From Salipaludibacillus aurantiacus (GTDB taxonomy: Bacteria > Bacillota > Bacilli > Bacillales > Salisediminibacteriaceae): a stretch of 64,000 nt of DNA. This document shows positions 36,907-46,636 of this stretch, in pieces; position 1 is the stretch's first letter, and each line of letters opens with the position of its first letter. The stretch spans positions 124,001 through 188,000 of the forward strand of contig NZ_FOGT01000005.1 in NCBI RefSeq assembly GCF_900111295.1. Reading direction: 5' to 3'. The notes beneath the pieces are model-generated. The model saw nothing but the letters and a program-made list of their open reading frames with translations, was not told the origin of the DNA and searched no databases. Both the position numbers and the translations under genes were made by a program.

Positions 36907-37001
36907 AAATACACCCTCCTCTTAGTTTACATTGATTGAAATCCACATCTATTGTAACGAACTTCCTAAACTTGTTCCAGCTTTTTTAAACAGAAATAAA
37001 A

Positions 37002-37028
37002 GACAAAGCCCTTGGAAAGGCTTTGCCT
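37002..37028 (-). terminator. Intrinsic terminator after the KTSC gene
   Basis: Read on the minus strand, GGCAAAGCC pairs with GGGCTTTGTC, then a TTTTATTT tail. It lies just past the stop of the gene at 37034. Confidence 0.8.
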
Positions 37029-37033
37029 TAAAA

Positions 37034-37258
37034 TCAATCATTCATTTTTTTACAGGGAAACCTGGGTTTAATTCTGTCTTCAAAGAACTTCTTCATATTA
37101 TTACTCGACATGAGTCCAACGTAATCTAATTTGAACACTTCATAATAGATAATATAACTCCCGTCTTCAAAACGGACATGAAGCTGTTTTTGTGTTTCAT
37201 CATAGCCGAGTGAGCGGAAATACCCTTCTTTAAATTCTGTTTTTTCCACGTTAATCAC
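37034..37258 (-). CDS. KTSC-domain protein
   Basis: 74 residues. The body (E-G-Y-F-R-S-L-G-Y-D, L-H-V-R-F-E-D-G-S-Y-I-I-Y-Y) fits the KTSC fold, a small domain of unknown function that often accompanies translation proteins. GTG 37258 has GGAG 8 nt upstream; longer in-frame extension looks non-coding. Likely follows the small thioredoxin-fold gene at 37314. Confidence 0.7.
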   Translation of the reverse strand: MINVEKTEFKEGYFRSLGYDETQKQLHVRFEDGSYIIYYEVFKLDYVGLMSSNNMKKFFEDRIKPRFPCKKMND

Positions 37259-37313
37259 CCTTTTATCTCCGACTTTTAAATAATGTACCCTTTCAGCCGC
37301 CAAAAAAAACAAA

Positions 37314-37541
37314 TTACATGAAAAACTGTGTAATTTCTTCTTTAGAAAGCACCTTTCCACTGGATAGCATACGGTCGTTGATGAATAGAGCAGGAGTGTA
37401 GAATACTTTTTCCGGCGAACGAGGGAGGTCATGAACGGTTAAAATGTCAGCTTTTATTCCTAATTCTGAAATCACTTCTGTTACCCTTTTCTCAAATACT
37501 TTGCCGTTAATATTGGAGGTAATACAGATTTTTATTTCCAC
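37314..37541 (-). CDS. Small thioredoxin-fold protein without C-x-x-C
   Basis: 75 residues. The beta-alpha-beta start (I-K-I-C-I-T-S) and the cis-proline region Y-T-P-A-L-F-I-N-D-R resemble the small thioredoxin family of about 75-80 residues, but only one Cys is present where the C-x-x-C should be, so disulfide chemistry is unlikely. GTG 37541 has AGAGGTGA at good distance; GTG 37550 is the alternative. Confidence 0.6.
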   Translation of the reverse strand: MEIKICITSNINGKVFEKRVTEVISELGIKADILTVHDLPRSPEKVFYTPALFINDRMLSSGKVLSKEEITQFFM

Positions 37542-37689
37542 TGAACTCACCTCTTACTATTTCAAATATTCCCCTTTTCTATATTATAAAATGGAATAGA
37601 CGCTTTGCGCTTTTTCATGTGTGGACAATCAATGGCAATATTGTTAACAAATTGGAAACGTTCTAGGGAAACAGAGGATAAAAAAACTT

Positions 37690-37841
37690 GCCGCTAAAGT
37701 CCTGCTCCGATTAAAATAAGAGTAGAGTTTTTAACACGAGAATAGAGGACTGCTGAGAACACAATCCTGTATATGGGCACTTAAGATTGTGGGAGCGATT
37801 AGTGCAACCGGCCTTTAGCTTTTTTAGGGCCGGTTATTTTT
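37690..37841 (+). promoter_or_regulatory. Structured leader with terminator before the GGDEF-EAL gene
   Basis: In order: a long-range pair AGTCCT (37698-37703) with AGGACT (37746-37751) enclosing a hairpin CTGCTC/GAGTAG; a 7-bp hairpin CACAATC (37760) / GATTGTG (37785); and an intrinsic terminator AACCGGCCTT/AGGGCCGGTT with a T-rich tail (37806-37841), 45 bp before the start codon. GCTAAAG (37693-37699) is complementary to CTTTAGC in the terminator (37813-37819) and could form an antiterminator. It behaves like a riboswitch or other attenuator; it does not match the c-di-GMP-I/II consensus as I know them. Confidence 0.55.
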
Positions 37842-37885
37842 GTGTTTTAAACCTGTTTCTCACTTATTACTGAAGGAGGGGGACA

Positions 37886-39679
37886 ATGAAAGCGCAGTGC
37901 AGGAATTCATTAAAAGTAAAGGCTGTGACTCAAGAGTTATCTGCAGCAGAATGGATAGAGTCGCTCGGAGAGAAAGGGTTAACTGATCCCTGTTTCACAG
38001 CTTCTCTCATTGACGTATTATTAAAAGCTGTTGAAAGAACAACCATAGTAGTGGTTGCGGACCTTACAGGAGAAGTAGTTTTTGTAAGCACTGATTATTC
38101 AAATAAAATGAATTTTGACCAGCATGAATTAATAGGGATCCCTTTCAGGGATTTATTAAAAATGACACATGTGGAGCAAGAAGACATTTATGCTCTGGAG
38201 AAAGTTATCTCATCGAAAAAAGAATTTATGGGCACATACAGACATCTAACCAAGAGTGGAAAAGAAATTGTTTTAGAGACGGTGTTTTTACCAGTTTTGC
38301 AAAGTTCATTCAATTCCGGCTTTATTTTAATTCTCCACAAGGACCTTACGCCATTGACTGAGGCTGAAGCAGCCATTCAGGAGTTTCTGACAGTCGATGT
38401 TATGACAGGAATGAAAAACCGCAAACAGTTTGAAGCAGATCTCTCAAAAACGCTTCAATTATGCAAAGAAACCGGAGAAGATGCTGCGGTATTACTTTTA
38501 GATATGGACCGTTTTAAATTCTACAACGACACTCTGGGACATTCCACTGGGGATAAACTGATTGAAGAAATATCAAAAGAATTAAAGAAGTTTGAAACTC
38601 AGGGTACTGCCGTTTACCGTTATGGAAGTGATGAGTTTTCAATCATTACGAGTGGACGGTTAGGACAAAAGAGACTGGCGATTTTGGCTAACAAGCTCTT
38701 AACGAGGTTTGCTATGCCGTTCATGGTTAAAAGTCATGAACTGTTTATTTCAGCTTCAGCAGGGATTTCCCAATTCCCGCAGACTGGATTAACATGTGCT
38801 GAGTTAATAAAGCAGGCGGAAACGGCCATGCAATATGCTAAGGAAACAGCAAAGGGACACTGGTATTTTTACAAGCCTTCTTTAAAAACACAGCATGAGG
38901 AAAGGGTTATTTTGGAAGACAGATTAAGAAAAGCAGTACGAAAGAAATCGTTTGAGCTTTATTACCAGCCACAATTCAGTTTAAGAAAAAAAACAGTAAC
39001 AGGGCTTGAGGCGCTATTACGCTGGAATGATGAAAAGCTGGGAGAGGTGCCTCCTGCAGTATTTATTCCAGTCGCTGAAGAAACAGGGTTAATCATTCCA
39101 ATTGGTGACTGGGTATTGGAGGAAGCTTGCAGACAGACAAAAAAATGGGCAGAAGATGGATTCTCTTTAAAGATAGGGGTAAATATTTCACCTTTCCAGT
39201 TTCAAACAGAGAACCTCGTAGGCAAAGTAACCTCTATATTAAAAAAAACAGGGTTAAGCTCTCATTATTTGGATTTGGAAATTACTGAGACCGGTTTATT
39301 AATTAACCAGGAAAAAAATTATAATATATTAGAACAGTTAAAAATGCTCGGTATAAAGCTTACTATTGACGATTTTGGTACAGGTTACAGTTCACTTAGT
39401 TACTTAAGGCATTTTCCTGTTGATGCTTTAAAAATTGACCAGTCGTTTATCAGGGAAGTTAGTGAAAACTGTAATGATCAGGCAATTGTTACATCTATTA
39501 TTCAAATGGCTCACAACATGAATATAAGTGTGACAGCTGAAGGAGTAGAAACACCGGCTATGGTTACTTTCCTTAATGAGCGAAAATGTGATGAAATACA
39601 AGGTTACCTTTACAGCGAACCTCTGCAGGCAGAAGAAGTTGCTCATTTTATTAAAACAGGCGGTCAGGAATTACTTTAA
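37886..39679 (+). CDS. PAS-GGDEF-EAL c-di-GMP protein
   Basis: 597 residues, no membrane segment. PAS-like domain at about 45-170; GGDEF domain at about 175-335 with the altered signature R-Y-G-S-D-E-F (G-S instead of G-G); EAL domain at about 350-590 with [26 protein letters not shown] and Q-G-Y-L-Y-S all intact. This predicts a c-di-GMP phosphodiesterase whose GGDEF part may bind GTP as a regulator. ATG 37886 follows GAAGGAGGGGG. Expression is probably gated by the leader at 37690. Confidence 0.9.
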   Translation: MKAQCRNSLKVKAVTQELSAAEWIESLGEKGLTDPCFTASLIDVLLKAVERTTIVVVADLTGEVVFVSTDYSNKMNFDQHELIGIPFRDLLKMTHVEQEDIYALEKVISSKKEFMGTYRHLTKSGKEIVLETVFLPVLQSSFNSGFILILHKDLTPLTEAEAAIQEFLTVDVMTGMKNRKQFEADLSKTLQLCKETGEDAAVLLLDMDRFKFYNDTLGHSTGDKLIEEISKELKKFETQGTAVYRYGSDEFSIITSGRLGQKRLAILANKLLTRFAMPFMVKSHELFISASAGISQFPQTGLTCAELIKQAETAMQYAKETAKGHWYFYKPSLKTQHEERVILEDRLRKAVRKKSFELYYQPQFSLRKKTVTGLEALLRWNDEKLGEVPPAVFIPVAEETGLIIPIGDWVLEEACRQTKKWAEDGFSLKIGVNISPFQFQTENLVGKVTSILKKTGLSSHYLDLEITETGLLINQEKNYNILEQLKMLGIKLTIDDFGTGYSSLSYLRHFPVDALKIDQSFIREVSENCNDQAIVTSIIQMAHNMNISVTAEGVETPAMVTFLNERKCDEIQGYLYSEPLQAEEVAHFIKTGGQELL

Positions 39680-39814
39680 TAAATTCTTAAACTTTAACTC
39701 TCCATTCAGCTCAGCCGGAGTTTGTATTACATAGGTTTCTCTTTACAAACCCTTTCTATTTTGGATACATTATATAAAGAGCCGGGAAGGTATTTACAGA
39801 AAAGGGGGATCCAC

Positions 39815-40243
39815 TTGAAAGCCTCGGAACAGAAGATAGAATATGCGATGCTGGCAGCGTGGGGAATTGCATTTATCTCAACGCTGGGCTCGTTATATTT
39901 TTCAGAAGTACAAAACTTCATACCGTGTGAATTGTGCTGGGTGCAGAGAATCTTTATGTATCCGCTTGTCATTACACTGGGTATTGCTGTTGTTAAAAAG
40001 GATGCCAGACAGGCTTTTTATACTCTGCCTCTGTCTGTTATAGGAATGGGAACAGCCATTTATCACTACTTGCTCCAAAAAGTCCCATTGTTCTCTGGAG
40101 CAGCTGAAGCGTGCGGCATTATACCTTGTAATTATCAGTATATTAATTATTTTGGATTTATCACTATTCCTTTTTTAGCCTTTACAGCATTTTTATTAAT
40201 TTCATTAATTATGGTATGGATAGTGAAGAATACTAGGGAGTGA
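39815..40243 (+). CDS. bdbC: Disulfide bond formation protein BdbC/DsbB family
   Basis: 142 residues, four membrane segments. It oxidises a thiol-disulfide partner using quinone. The first redox pair is C-E-L-C-W-V-Q-R and the second pair lies in A-C-G-I-I-P-C-N. TTG 39815 is preceded by AAAAGGGGGA at 5 nt. The thioredoxin-like gene at 40252 follows within 9 bp and is its likely partner. Confidence 0.9.
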   Translation: MKASEQKIEYAMLAAWGIAFISTLGSLYFSEVQNFIPCELCWVQRIFMYPLVITLGIAVVKKDARQAFYTLPLSVIGMGTAIYHYLLQKVPLFSGAAEACGIIPCNYQYINYFGFITIPFLAFTAFLLISLIMVWIVKNTRE

Positions 40244-40251
40244 CAGATCTC

Positions 40252-40722
40252 ATGAAAAAATTAATTATTTTTGGCGGGATAGTAATTTTATTATTTGCAG
40301 CGATTACTTTTATAACCTCTTTTCAAAATGAGCAAAGATCAGAGGGGAATCCTTTTGGAAAAGACAGGCTGAGCAGTGAAACGATAGAACAGCTGGATGA
40401 CCCGCTTTATCAGAATATCATTTTGCCTGAGGAACTTGAGGAAAAACTTCAAGCAGGCGAAGATGCAACAGTCTATTTTTACAGCGGACGATGCCCAGCA
40501 TGTGATCAGGCTTCACCAATTTTAATACCTAAAGCGGAAGAGCTTGATATTGATTTGCACTTGTATAATATATTAGAATTTGAGCAAGGATGGAATGACT
40601 ACGATATCGAAGGGACTCCTACAGTTATTCACTTTGAGAATGGAGAGGAAACTGCAAGAATTACAGGGCTTCATGAGGAAGAAACTTACGAACAATTTTA
40701 CAGACAAGTAGTTTTAAATTAA
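40252..40722 (+). CDS. Membrane-anchored thioredoxin-like protein
   Basis: 156 residues: one N-terminal anchor (about 4-24), then a thioredoxin fold with redox motif R-C-P-A-C-D and cis-proline G-T-P-T-V. The domain is outside the membrane. It probably passes oxidising equivalents from the BdbC protein to substrates. ATG 40252, GGGAGTG upstream. Confidence 0.85.
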   Translation: MKKLIIFGGIVILLFAAITFITSFQNEQRSEGNPFGKDRLSSETIEQLDDPLYQNIILPEELEEKLQAGEDATVYFYSGRCPACDQASPILIPKAEELDIDLHLYNILEFEQGWNDYDIEGTPTVIHFENGEETARITGLHEEETYEQFYRQVVLN

Positions 40723-40756
40723 CTGGCAGGCTGATTTAATAATGGAGGTATGTTAA

Positions 40757-41020
40757 ATGGAAAGGCTATTAAAATGGATAGGTTTAAGTATATTTATTGG
40801 ATGGACAGCAGCCATTTTAGTTAATTATTCTATTTACCAGCATGCAACGACCCAATTAACGTTTGTACATCCAATGGTTGACGGGATCATTTTTATGTTG
40901 ATTATGTTAGGTGTTTACATTTATATCTGGAAGTCGTATAAGAAAAAAAGGACAACAGCTACAGTACAACTAGGCGTTTTCGGAGCATTATCCATCGTAC
41001 TGGCTATCGTTTTTCTATAA
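40757..41020 (+). CDS. Small membrane protein of unknown function
   Basis: 87 residues with three hydrophobic segments and a basic loop (K-S-Y-K-K-K-R). RBS GGAGGT. It follows the bdbC/thioredoxin pair by 34 bp and is probably in the same transcript. Family not recognised. Confidence 0.65.
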   Translation: MERLLKWIGLSIFIGWTAAILVNYSIYQHATTQLTFVHPMVDGIIFMLIMLGVYIYIWKSYKKKRTTATVQLGVFGALSIVLAIVFL

Positions 41021-41048
41021 AACATCCCGTAAATAATATGATGATCAG

Positions 41049-41080
41049 GGCCGCCGTGTTTTCCATAGCGGCCTTTTTTT
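41049..41080 (+). terminator. Intrinsic terminator after the bdbC group
   Basis: GGCCGC and GCGGCC, 6 bp with a 13-nt loop, followed by seven T. Confidence 0.82.
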
Positions 41081-41127
41081 ATGCTATATTTTAGAAGTAA
41101 TTTAAAAATCCGGAAAGGCGGGATCAG

Positions 41128-42297
41128 GTGCTTACAGTTATAAAAAATGCTGATGTATTTACACCAGCTCCTCTAGGAATAAAGGATGTATTAATAGGAG
41201 GAAGTAAGTTCATAGCTCTGGCAGAAAGTATAGACGCTGAAAGTTTAAGCGACTTTACAGAAATTATGGAGGCGGATGGGAAGTATCTGGTTCCTGGTTT
41301 TATAGATGGACATGTACATATTACCGGAGGGGGAGGGGAGGGAAGCTTTAAAACGAGGACGCCCGAATTAATGCTTTCTGACTGTATCCAAGCCGGCATA
41401 ACGAGTGTGGTAGGTGTCATAGGAACCGATGGGACAACACGGACGATGGCCAACCTGATAGCCAAAGCGAAAGGATTAAAAGAAGAAGGGATCAGTTGCT
41501 TTTGTCAGAGCGGTAATTATCATGTTCCAATTAAAACGCTGACAGGCTCGCTCGAAAATGACATTATGCTGATTGATGAAATTATTGGAGCAGGTGAAAT
41601 AGCTATTGCTGATCACCGTTCCTCCCAGCCTTCTGTCGAAGAGCTTGCCCGCCTTGCCAGTGAAGCCAGGATTGGAGGTATTCTGTCAGGAAAAGGGGGA
41701 GTCGTTAATATACATGTAGGTGATGGCCCTGGGCAGCTTGATCTTATAGAAAAAGTAATTGAAACGACTGATATTCCTATCTCCCAGTTTTGGCCAACTC
41801 ATATTAACCGGTCCTTGCCATTACTGGAACGGGGGATTGAGTATGCAAAGAAAGGCGGGTATGTAGATTTTACAACGAGCAGCCTTGATGATGAGAAAGG
41901 CAGCGATTTGAAGTGCAGCAAAGGTCTTAAAAGGATGCTGGAGGCCGGCGTACCAATTGAACAAATTACTTTTACTTCGGACGGACAGGGAAGCCTCCCT
42001 CAATTTAATAAACATGGAAATTTCACTGGTCTAGGCATTGGGAGAGTGTCAAGTCTGTTTTCCGAAGTTAAAGATGCTTTTATGAGTGAAGGGCTTCCTT
42101 TGGAACAAGTGTTAAAAACTGTTACGGATAATCCGGCACGTATCTTGAAGCTCGCTGATAAGGGGACTGTCAGTGAAGGGAAAGACGCTGATGCTGTGTT
42201 AATTGATAAAAAGACATTTACAATAGACAGTGTTCTGGCTCGCGGCGAGTGGTTAATGAAAGATTCTGTTCAGAGAGTTAAAGGCACATTTGAATAA
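41128..42297 (+). CDS. iadA: Isoaspartyl dipeptidase
   Basis: 389 residues, as E. coli IadA (390). An M38 amidohydrolase: the metal motif H-V-H-I-T-G-G-G-G-E follows G-F-I-D-G, with later metal residues in P-T-H-I-N and T-S-D-G-Q-G-S. It removes isoaspartyl residues from dipeptides, protecting against damaged proteins. GTG 41128 follows GGAAAGGCGGG. It stands alone. Confidence 0.9.
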   Translation: MLTVIKNADVFTPAPLGIKDVLIGGSKFIALAESIDAESLSDFTEIMEADGKYLVPGFIDGHVHITGGGGEGSFKTRTPELMLSDCIQAGITSVVGVIGTDGTTRTMANLIAKAKGLKEEGISCFCQSGNYHVPIKTLTGSLENDIMLIDEIIGAGEIAIADHRSSQPSVEELARLASEARIGGILSGKGGVVNIHVGDGPGQLDLIEKVIETTDIPISQFWPTHINRSLPLLERGIEYAKKGGYVDFTTSSLDDEKGSDLKCSKGLKRMLEAGVPIEQITFTSDGQGSLPQFNKHGNFTGLGIGRVSSLFSEVKDAFMSEGLPLEQVLKTVTDNPARILKLADKGTVSEGKDADAVLIDKKTFTIDSVLARGEWLMKDSVQRVKGTFE

Positions 42298-42370
42298 TTA
42301 ATTTAAACTATTACTTTTCCTGAAATTTCATAAAGTGATAGTAGGGCTATTTATTTAATTGTCCTGTTAA

Positions 42371-42530
42371 AAGGCAGAGACTGAGACAAAAAGAATAGTA
42401 ACCATAAAGAACTCCGGACAAATATTTGGCGATATTTGTCCGGAGTTTCGTTTTTACAGATACAGGAGGTTTACACTGACGAAGAATAAAAGCAGTGATT
42501 TTCAGTCCGTCAGGTGGACGCTTGCCCCGC
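42371..42530 (+). repeat. Dispersed element copy with 16-bp inverted repeat
   Basis: Begins aggcagagactgagacaaaaag. A perfect 16-bp inverted repeat follows (AACTCCGGACAAATAT at 42410-42425 with ATATTTGTCCGGAGTT at 42432-42447), then the block gtgattttcagtccgtcagg and tggacgcttgcccc. The last block is the reverse complement of one at 55092-55130 and 58340-58385, so this copy is inverted relative to those. It may also end iadA transcription. Confidence 0.72.
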
Positions 42531-42566
42531 TTCTGTTCCGCATGCTTAGGGTGCAGTTCAAACTTA

Positions 42567-42623
42567 TTGACATGGTATTTTATGACCGCTATAGTTAAGA
42601 AAGTTAATAATTAAATCTCTTAA
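42567..42623 (+). promoter_or_regulatory. SigA promoter and MarR-type palindrome
   Basis: TTGACA (42567-42572), 17-bp spacer and TATAGT (42590-42595). An AT-rich inverted repeat TTAAGA...TCTTAA (42595-42623) overlaps the expected start point, as in autorepressed marR operons. Confidence 0.7.
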
Positions 42624-42641
42624 TAGTTTAGGAGGGGTGCT

Positions 42642-43091
42642 ATGTCTATCGAAAAAATAGTAGATGAAATTGAAAAGCATGTCATAGATATCAGTTTAAA
42701 ATTAAACCACGAGTTTGGAAGTGAATTGGAAAACAAATTATCATCTAACCAGCAATTGATGCTTTTTCTTGTGGGGAGGAAAGATATTAAACATGTAAAG
42801 GATCTGGCTTACTTTATGAATGTGTCGGCAAGCGCCATCAGCCAGATGGCTGCAAAGCTTGAACAGATGGATTTAATTATCAGGGAAGTTGATAAAAATA
42901 ACCGGAGGAATACGGTTTTGACTCTCGGGCCTGAAGGAAAATCCCTGTTAAACCAGATGGAAGAAAATCGCAGTGCGATAACTAATAAATATTTATCACA
43001 ATTGACAGAAACAGATTTGCTTAACATAAGAGATGTGTTAAATAAACTTAATCATATTATAGGCAAGACGCAGAAAGGGGAGACACCATGA
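42642..43091 (+). CDS. MarR family regulator of the RND pump
   Basis: 149 residues. Winged helix with V-K-D-L-A-Y-F-M-N-V-S-A-S-A-I-S and the wing segment N-N-R-R-N-T-V. Its stop overlaps the RND pump start (ATGA), so it almost certainly controls that pump and itself, with a toxic compound or fatty acid as inducer. RBS AGGAGGGGTG. Confidence 0.9.
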   Translation: MSIEKIVDEIEKHVIDISLKLNHEFGSELENKLSSNQQLMLFLVGRKDIKHVKDLAYFMNVSASAISQMAAKLEQMDLIIREVDKNNRRNTVLTLGPEGKSLLNQMEENRSAITNKYLSQLTETDLLNIRDVLNKLNHIIGKTQKGETP

Positions 43092-46000
43092 GAGGCCTGA
43101 CCGGATTTTCCATCAGACGACCCGTTTTTACACTTGTAACCATGGCATTATTTCTATTGTTAGGGGCGGTGTCACTGACAAATATACCATTGAAGCTTAT
43201 TCCTGATATTGAGGCGCCTATTGCGGCTGTTGTTACCAGTTATGATGATGCAAGCCCCCAGGAAGTTGTTGACCAGGTTTCGAGACCTATGGAAAACAGT
43301 CTTTCAACTGTTTCGGGCTTAAATAATATCAGTTCAATTTCAATGGAAGGTTCTTCTTTAACCATTCTTGAATTTTCCTGGACGACATCCATTGATGATG
43401 TGGAAAACGATATTATAAGCAGGATGAATCAGGCTCCTTTACCATCTGGCGCGAATCAGCCTCAATTTTTTAAGTTTGATCCTTCACAGTTTCCAATTAT
43501 TCAGTTATCTCTTTCATCTGGAGATGAAGATGTGGATTTAGATGGTTTAGTGCAGGAAATGGAAACAGACCTTTTGCGGGTTGACGGAGTGGCAACTATT
43601 GATTTACTAGGTGACGCTGTAGAAGAAATAGAGGTGTCCTTAGATCAGGATTTACTTGAGGAAAACGGCCTGGATCAGTCAGATGTTGTTCAAGCATTAC
43701 AGGCGCATAATATAACTGCACCGGGAGGCATTGTCAGCGACGGTGATATGGACCTTACTACGCGTGTATTGTTTGAAATGGGGGGCGTTGAAGATATTGA
43801 GAATATCGTCCTGACTGTAGACCCTGAAACCGAAGACGATGTAACAGTAGCAGATGTGGCTGACGTTGAATTAGGACCGGAGCCTTCAGATGTTATTACT
43901 CGGACTAATCAGGATGAAAGTATTTTAATGAGTGTCCAGCAGCAGTCAGATGCGAATACAGCTCAGGTTTCCAGAGCCTTCATAAATGAACTTGACGATT
44001 TACTCGCTGAGGATCAATACAGCGACATAGACTCGGCTGTGCTTTTCAATCAGGGGGAATATATCGATGATGCAGTGGCTAATGTTGCCTTGGCGCTTGT
44101 CGCTGGTGGAATCATCGCCATGCTGGTTCTCTTCGCCTTTTTGAGAAGTTTTAAGACACCTTTATTAATAGGAATCGCTATACCGTTTTCCGTTATTGTA
44201 ACGTTTGTACTTTTATTTTTTACTAACTTTTCATTAAACATTATGACCTTAGGCGGACTGGCGCTTGGGATAGGGATGCTGGTTGATAACTCGATTGTAG
44301 TGATTGAGAACATTTACAGGCATCTTTCATTGAAAAAAGAGCCTAAACAGGCGGCTCTGGACGGAACAAAAGAAGTAGCAACAGCTATAACGGCATCAAC
44401 TCTAACTACTATCTCAGTGTTTTTGCCAGTCGTATTTATTTCAGGTATTGTAGGAAATCTTTTCAGGGAGTTTGCGTTGACTGTGTCGTTCAGTTTACTT
44501 GCTTCATTGGCTGTCGCATTAACTGTCGTTCCAATGCTCGCCAGCCGGTGGCTGAAAGCACCTAAAGAAAATATTGAACAGAAACGCCAGAATTCAAAGT
44601 TTATTTCATTCTTTGACAGGTCGGCAAGATGGTCTCTGAAAAACCGGTTTGTAGTCTTTTTTGTTACTTTACTGCTTCTTTTAGCAGGCGGTTTTGGGGT
44701 CACAACAGTGGGTACGGAGTTTTTACCTGCGACTGATGAAAGCTTTTTCCAAATTGATGTAGAAAATGAGCCTGGCACGCCGTTAGATGTGACCTATGAA
44801 GATGTCCAGGAAATAGAAGACATACTGGATGACTATAACAACATTCAACATTATACTTCCGTAACAGGCTCAAGCGGTGACCAGGGGCCGACAGGCGGAA
44901 ATGGTACGAGCCATGAAGCTGTCATTTATGTGACTATGGTTCCTGTCTCAGAAAGGGATATTTCAACGATGGACTTCTCTGAAGATATTCGGCGGGATAT
45001 TGAAAGAGCAGCACCAGATGCTGACATTTCCATCTCTATGGATGCTTCTTTCGGCAGCGATCCTAATACGTTCAGTTTTGATTTAAACGATTCAAATCCT
45101 GTCCGTCTGGAAGAGACAGCTCAAGACTTACAGGAAGAATTTGAAGATATGAATGAGTTTACTGAAGTAACGAATACACTGGAAGAAACAGTTCCGGAGC
45201 TTCAAATTTTAATCGATGATGAGGCAGCCCGCGAAGAAGGATTTACTCCTGCACAAATTGCAGAAACAGTTGATAATAAAACAAGAGGTGTATTTGCCAC
45301 TCAAATTGTAACTGATGAAAATGATGTACTTGAAGTTCATGTTCGTTACGATGAAGAATTTACCGGAGAGCTCGAAGCCCTTGAAGAATTATTACTGCAA
45401 AATCCAGAAGGAGATTTCGTCCAGTTAGCTTACCTGGCGGATATTGAGGAAGGAGAAAGTCCAGAAACGATTAACAGGGTTAACCAGGAAGAGTCTGTAC
45501 AATTTTCGCTCTCGTTCGGGTCTGACTACAATTTAAGTGAGATAAACGAGCTTGTTCAGGACACGATTGACGATTACGGTCTGCCAAGTGAAACAAGTAT
45601 TTCCTACACAGGTGACCAGCAGCTGCTGGAAGACGCAATCAGTGATCTGACACTGGCCCTGATTCTGGCAATAGTCTTCGTTTATCTCGTTTTAGCAGCC
45701 CAGTTTGAGTCGCTTAAATACCCGTTTGTCATTATGTTTACAGTGCCGCTCGTAGTTATCGGAGTAGCTATTGGATTAACGGTTACCCAGACACCGGTCA
45801 GCGTCACCGGCTTTATAGGGATTATTGTTTTAGTAGGTATTGTGGTCAATAACTCGATTGTGCTTGTTGATTACATTAATCAGCGTAAAGAAGCAGGGTA
45901 CAGAAGCTATGAAGCCATTGTAGAGGGAGTAAAAGACAGGGCAAGGCCAATTTTAATGACGGCTTCCACTACAATTTTGGCGCTTATACCTTTAGCTTTA

Positions 46001-46531
46001 GGATTTGGTGAAGGAACTGAGATACAGCAGCCTTTAGCCATTACAGTAATCAGCGGGATGGTCAGCGCGACATTTCTGACACTTGTGTTAATCCCGGTTA
46101 TCTACAGCTTTTTTGATAAAGACACGAGGTATTTAAATAAGAAATATATGATGCCGGACGGCAAATTGATTCCAGCTTATTTACTTGATGACAAATATAC
46201 TGACGACCAAGGTAAAGAGAGACGGCATTACCAGCTCGAAGAAAATCAGTCATCTGTCGAACAGGAACCGGATTTTTCTGATTTTTATAAAGAAGCTGAT
46301 GAGGAGCCTTACAGCCAGTATGATGAAGAGGTGGAGGACAAAGAAACATTAAATGATGAAACGGACAGTACTTTTTATAAAGACTTGTCTGAATCTGAAA
46401 ACGAAGACCCTCTGAACCTTCCATCGAGAAAAGACCGGCACCGTTCATCTCAAATGACAAGGGATGATTTACTCGATATACTGGAAAAAATAGTGGATAA
46501 AAACAGAAACAATAAGGATAACAATTTTTAA
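43088..46531 (+). CDS. RND multidrug efflux transporter (AcrB/SwrC family)
   Basis: 1147 residues. Duplicated layout with 12 membrane segments and two large outside domains; the proton-path motif is G-M-L-V-D-N-S-I-V-V-I-E-N in TM4. It is most like B. subtilis SwrC, which exports surfactin and other amphiphiles, and works without an outer-membrane partner. About 100 extra residues after TM12 form a hydrophilic, acidic, Asp/Glu/Ser-rich cytoplasmic tail, longer than in B. subtilis. Translationally coupled to marR. Confidence 0.92.
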   Translation: MRGLTGFSIRRPVFTLVTMALFLLLGAVSLTNIPLKLIPDIEAPIAAVVTSYDDASPQEVVDQVSRPMENSLSTVSGLNNISSISMEGSSLTILEFSWTTSIDDVENDIISRMNQAPLPSGANQPQFFKFDPSQFPIIQLSLSSGDEDVDLDGLVQEMETDLLRVDGVATIDLLGDAVEEIEVSLDQDLLEENGLDQSDVVQALQAHNITAPGGIVSDGDMDLTTRVLFEMGGVEDIENIVLTVDPETEDDVTVADVADVELGPEPSDVITRTNQDESILMSVQQQSDANTAQVSRAFINELDDLLAEDQYSDIDSAVLFNQGEYIDDAVANVALALVAGGIIAMLVLFAFLRSFKTPLLIGIAIPFSVIVTFVLLFFTNFSLNIMTLGGLALGIGMLVDNSIVVIENIYRHLSLKKEPKQAALDGTKEVATAITASTLTTISVFLPVVFISGIVGNLFREFALTVSFSLLASLAVALTVVPMLASRWLKAPKENIEQKRQNSKFISFFDRSARWSLKNRFVVFFVTLLLLLAGGFGVTTVGTEFLPATDESFFQIDVENEPGTPLDVTYEDVQEIEDILDDYNNIQHYTSVTGSSGDQGPTGGNGTSHEAVIYVTMVPVSERDISTMDFSEDIRRDIERAAPDADISISMDASFGSDPNTFSFDLNDSNPVRLEETAQDLQEEFEDMNEFTEVTNTLEETVPELQILIDDEAAREEGFTPAQIAETVDNKTRGVFATQIVTDENDVLEVHVRYDEEFTGELEALEELLLQNPEGDFVQLAYLADIEEGESPETINRVNQEESVQFSLSFGSDYNLSEINELVQDTIDDYGLPSETSISYTGDQQLLEDAISDLTLALILAIVFVYLVLAAQFESLKYPFVIMFTVPLVVIGVAIGLTVTQTPVSVTGFIGIIVLVGIVVNNSIVLVDYINQRKEAGYRSYEAIVEGVKDRARPILMTASTTILALIPLALGFGEGTEIQQPLAITVISGMVSATFLTLVLIPVIYSFFDKDTRYLNKKYMMPDGKLIPAYLLDDKYTDDQGKERRHYQLEENQSSVEQEPDFSDFYKEADEEPYSQYDEEVEDKETLNDETDSTFYKDLSESENEDPLNLPSRKDRHRSSQMTRDDLLDILEKIVDKNRNNKDNNF

Positions 46532-46558
46532 GAGAAGGGGCCTCCCTTCTCTTTTTTT
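46531..46558 (+). terminator. Intrinsic terminator overlapping the RND stop
   Basis: AGAGAAGGG / CCCTTCTCT, 9-bp stem, loop of four, followed by a T tract. The first base belongs to the stop codon of the pump. Confidence 0.92.
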
Positions 46559-46636
46559 GTTATGAAGGGCTTGTGTCCAACCAAAAAACGTGTTGAAGCA
46601 ATACACTAATCATGTACAGATAGAGGAGGTGATGCT

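Noticed and set aside
37690-37841. c-di-GMP-I or T-box riboswitch
   Set aside because: The conserved core words of either class are not found; left as an unassigned leader.
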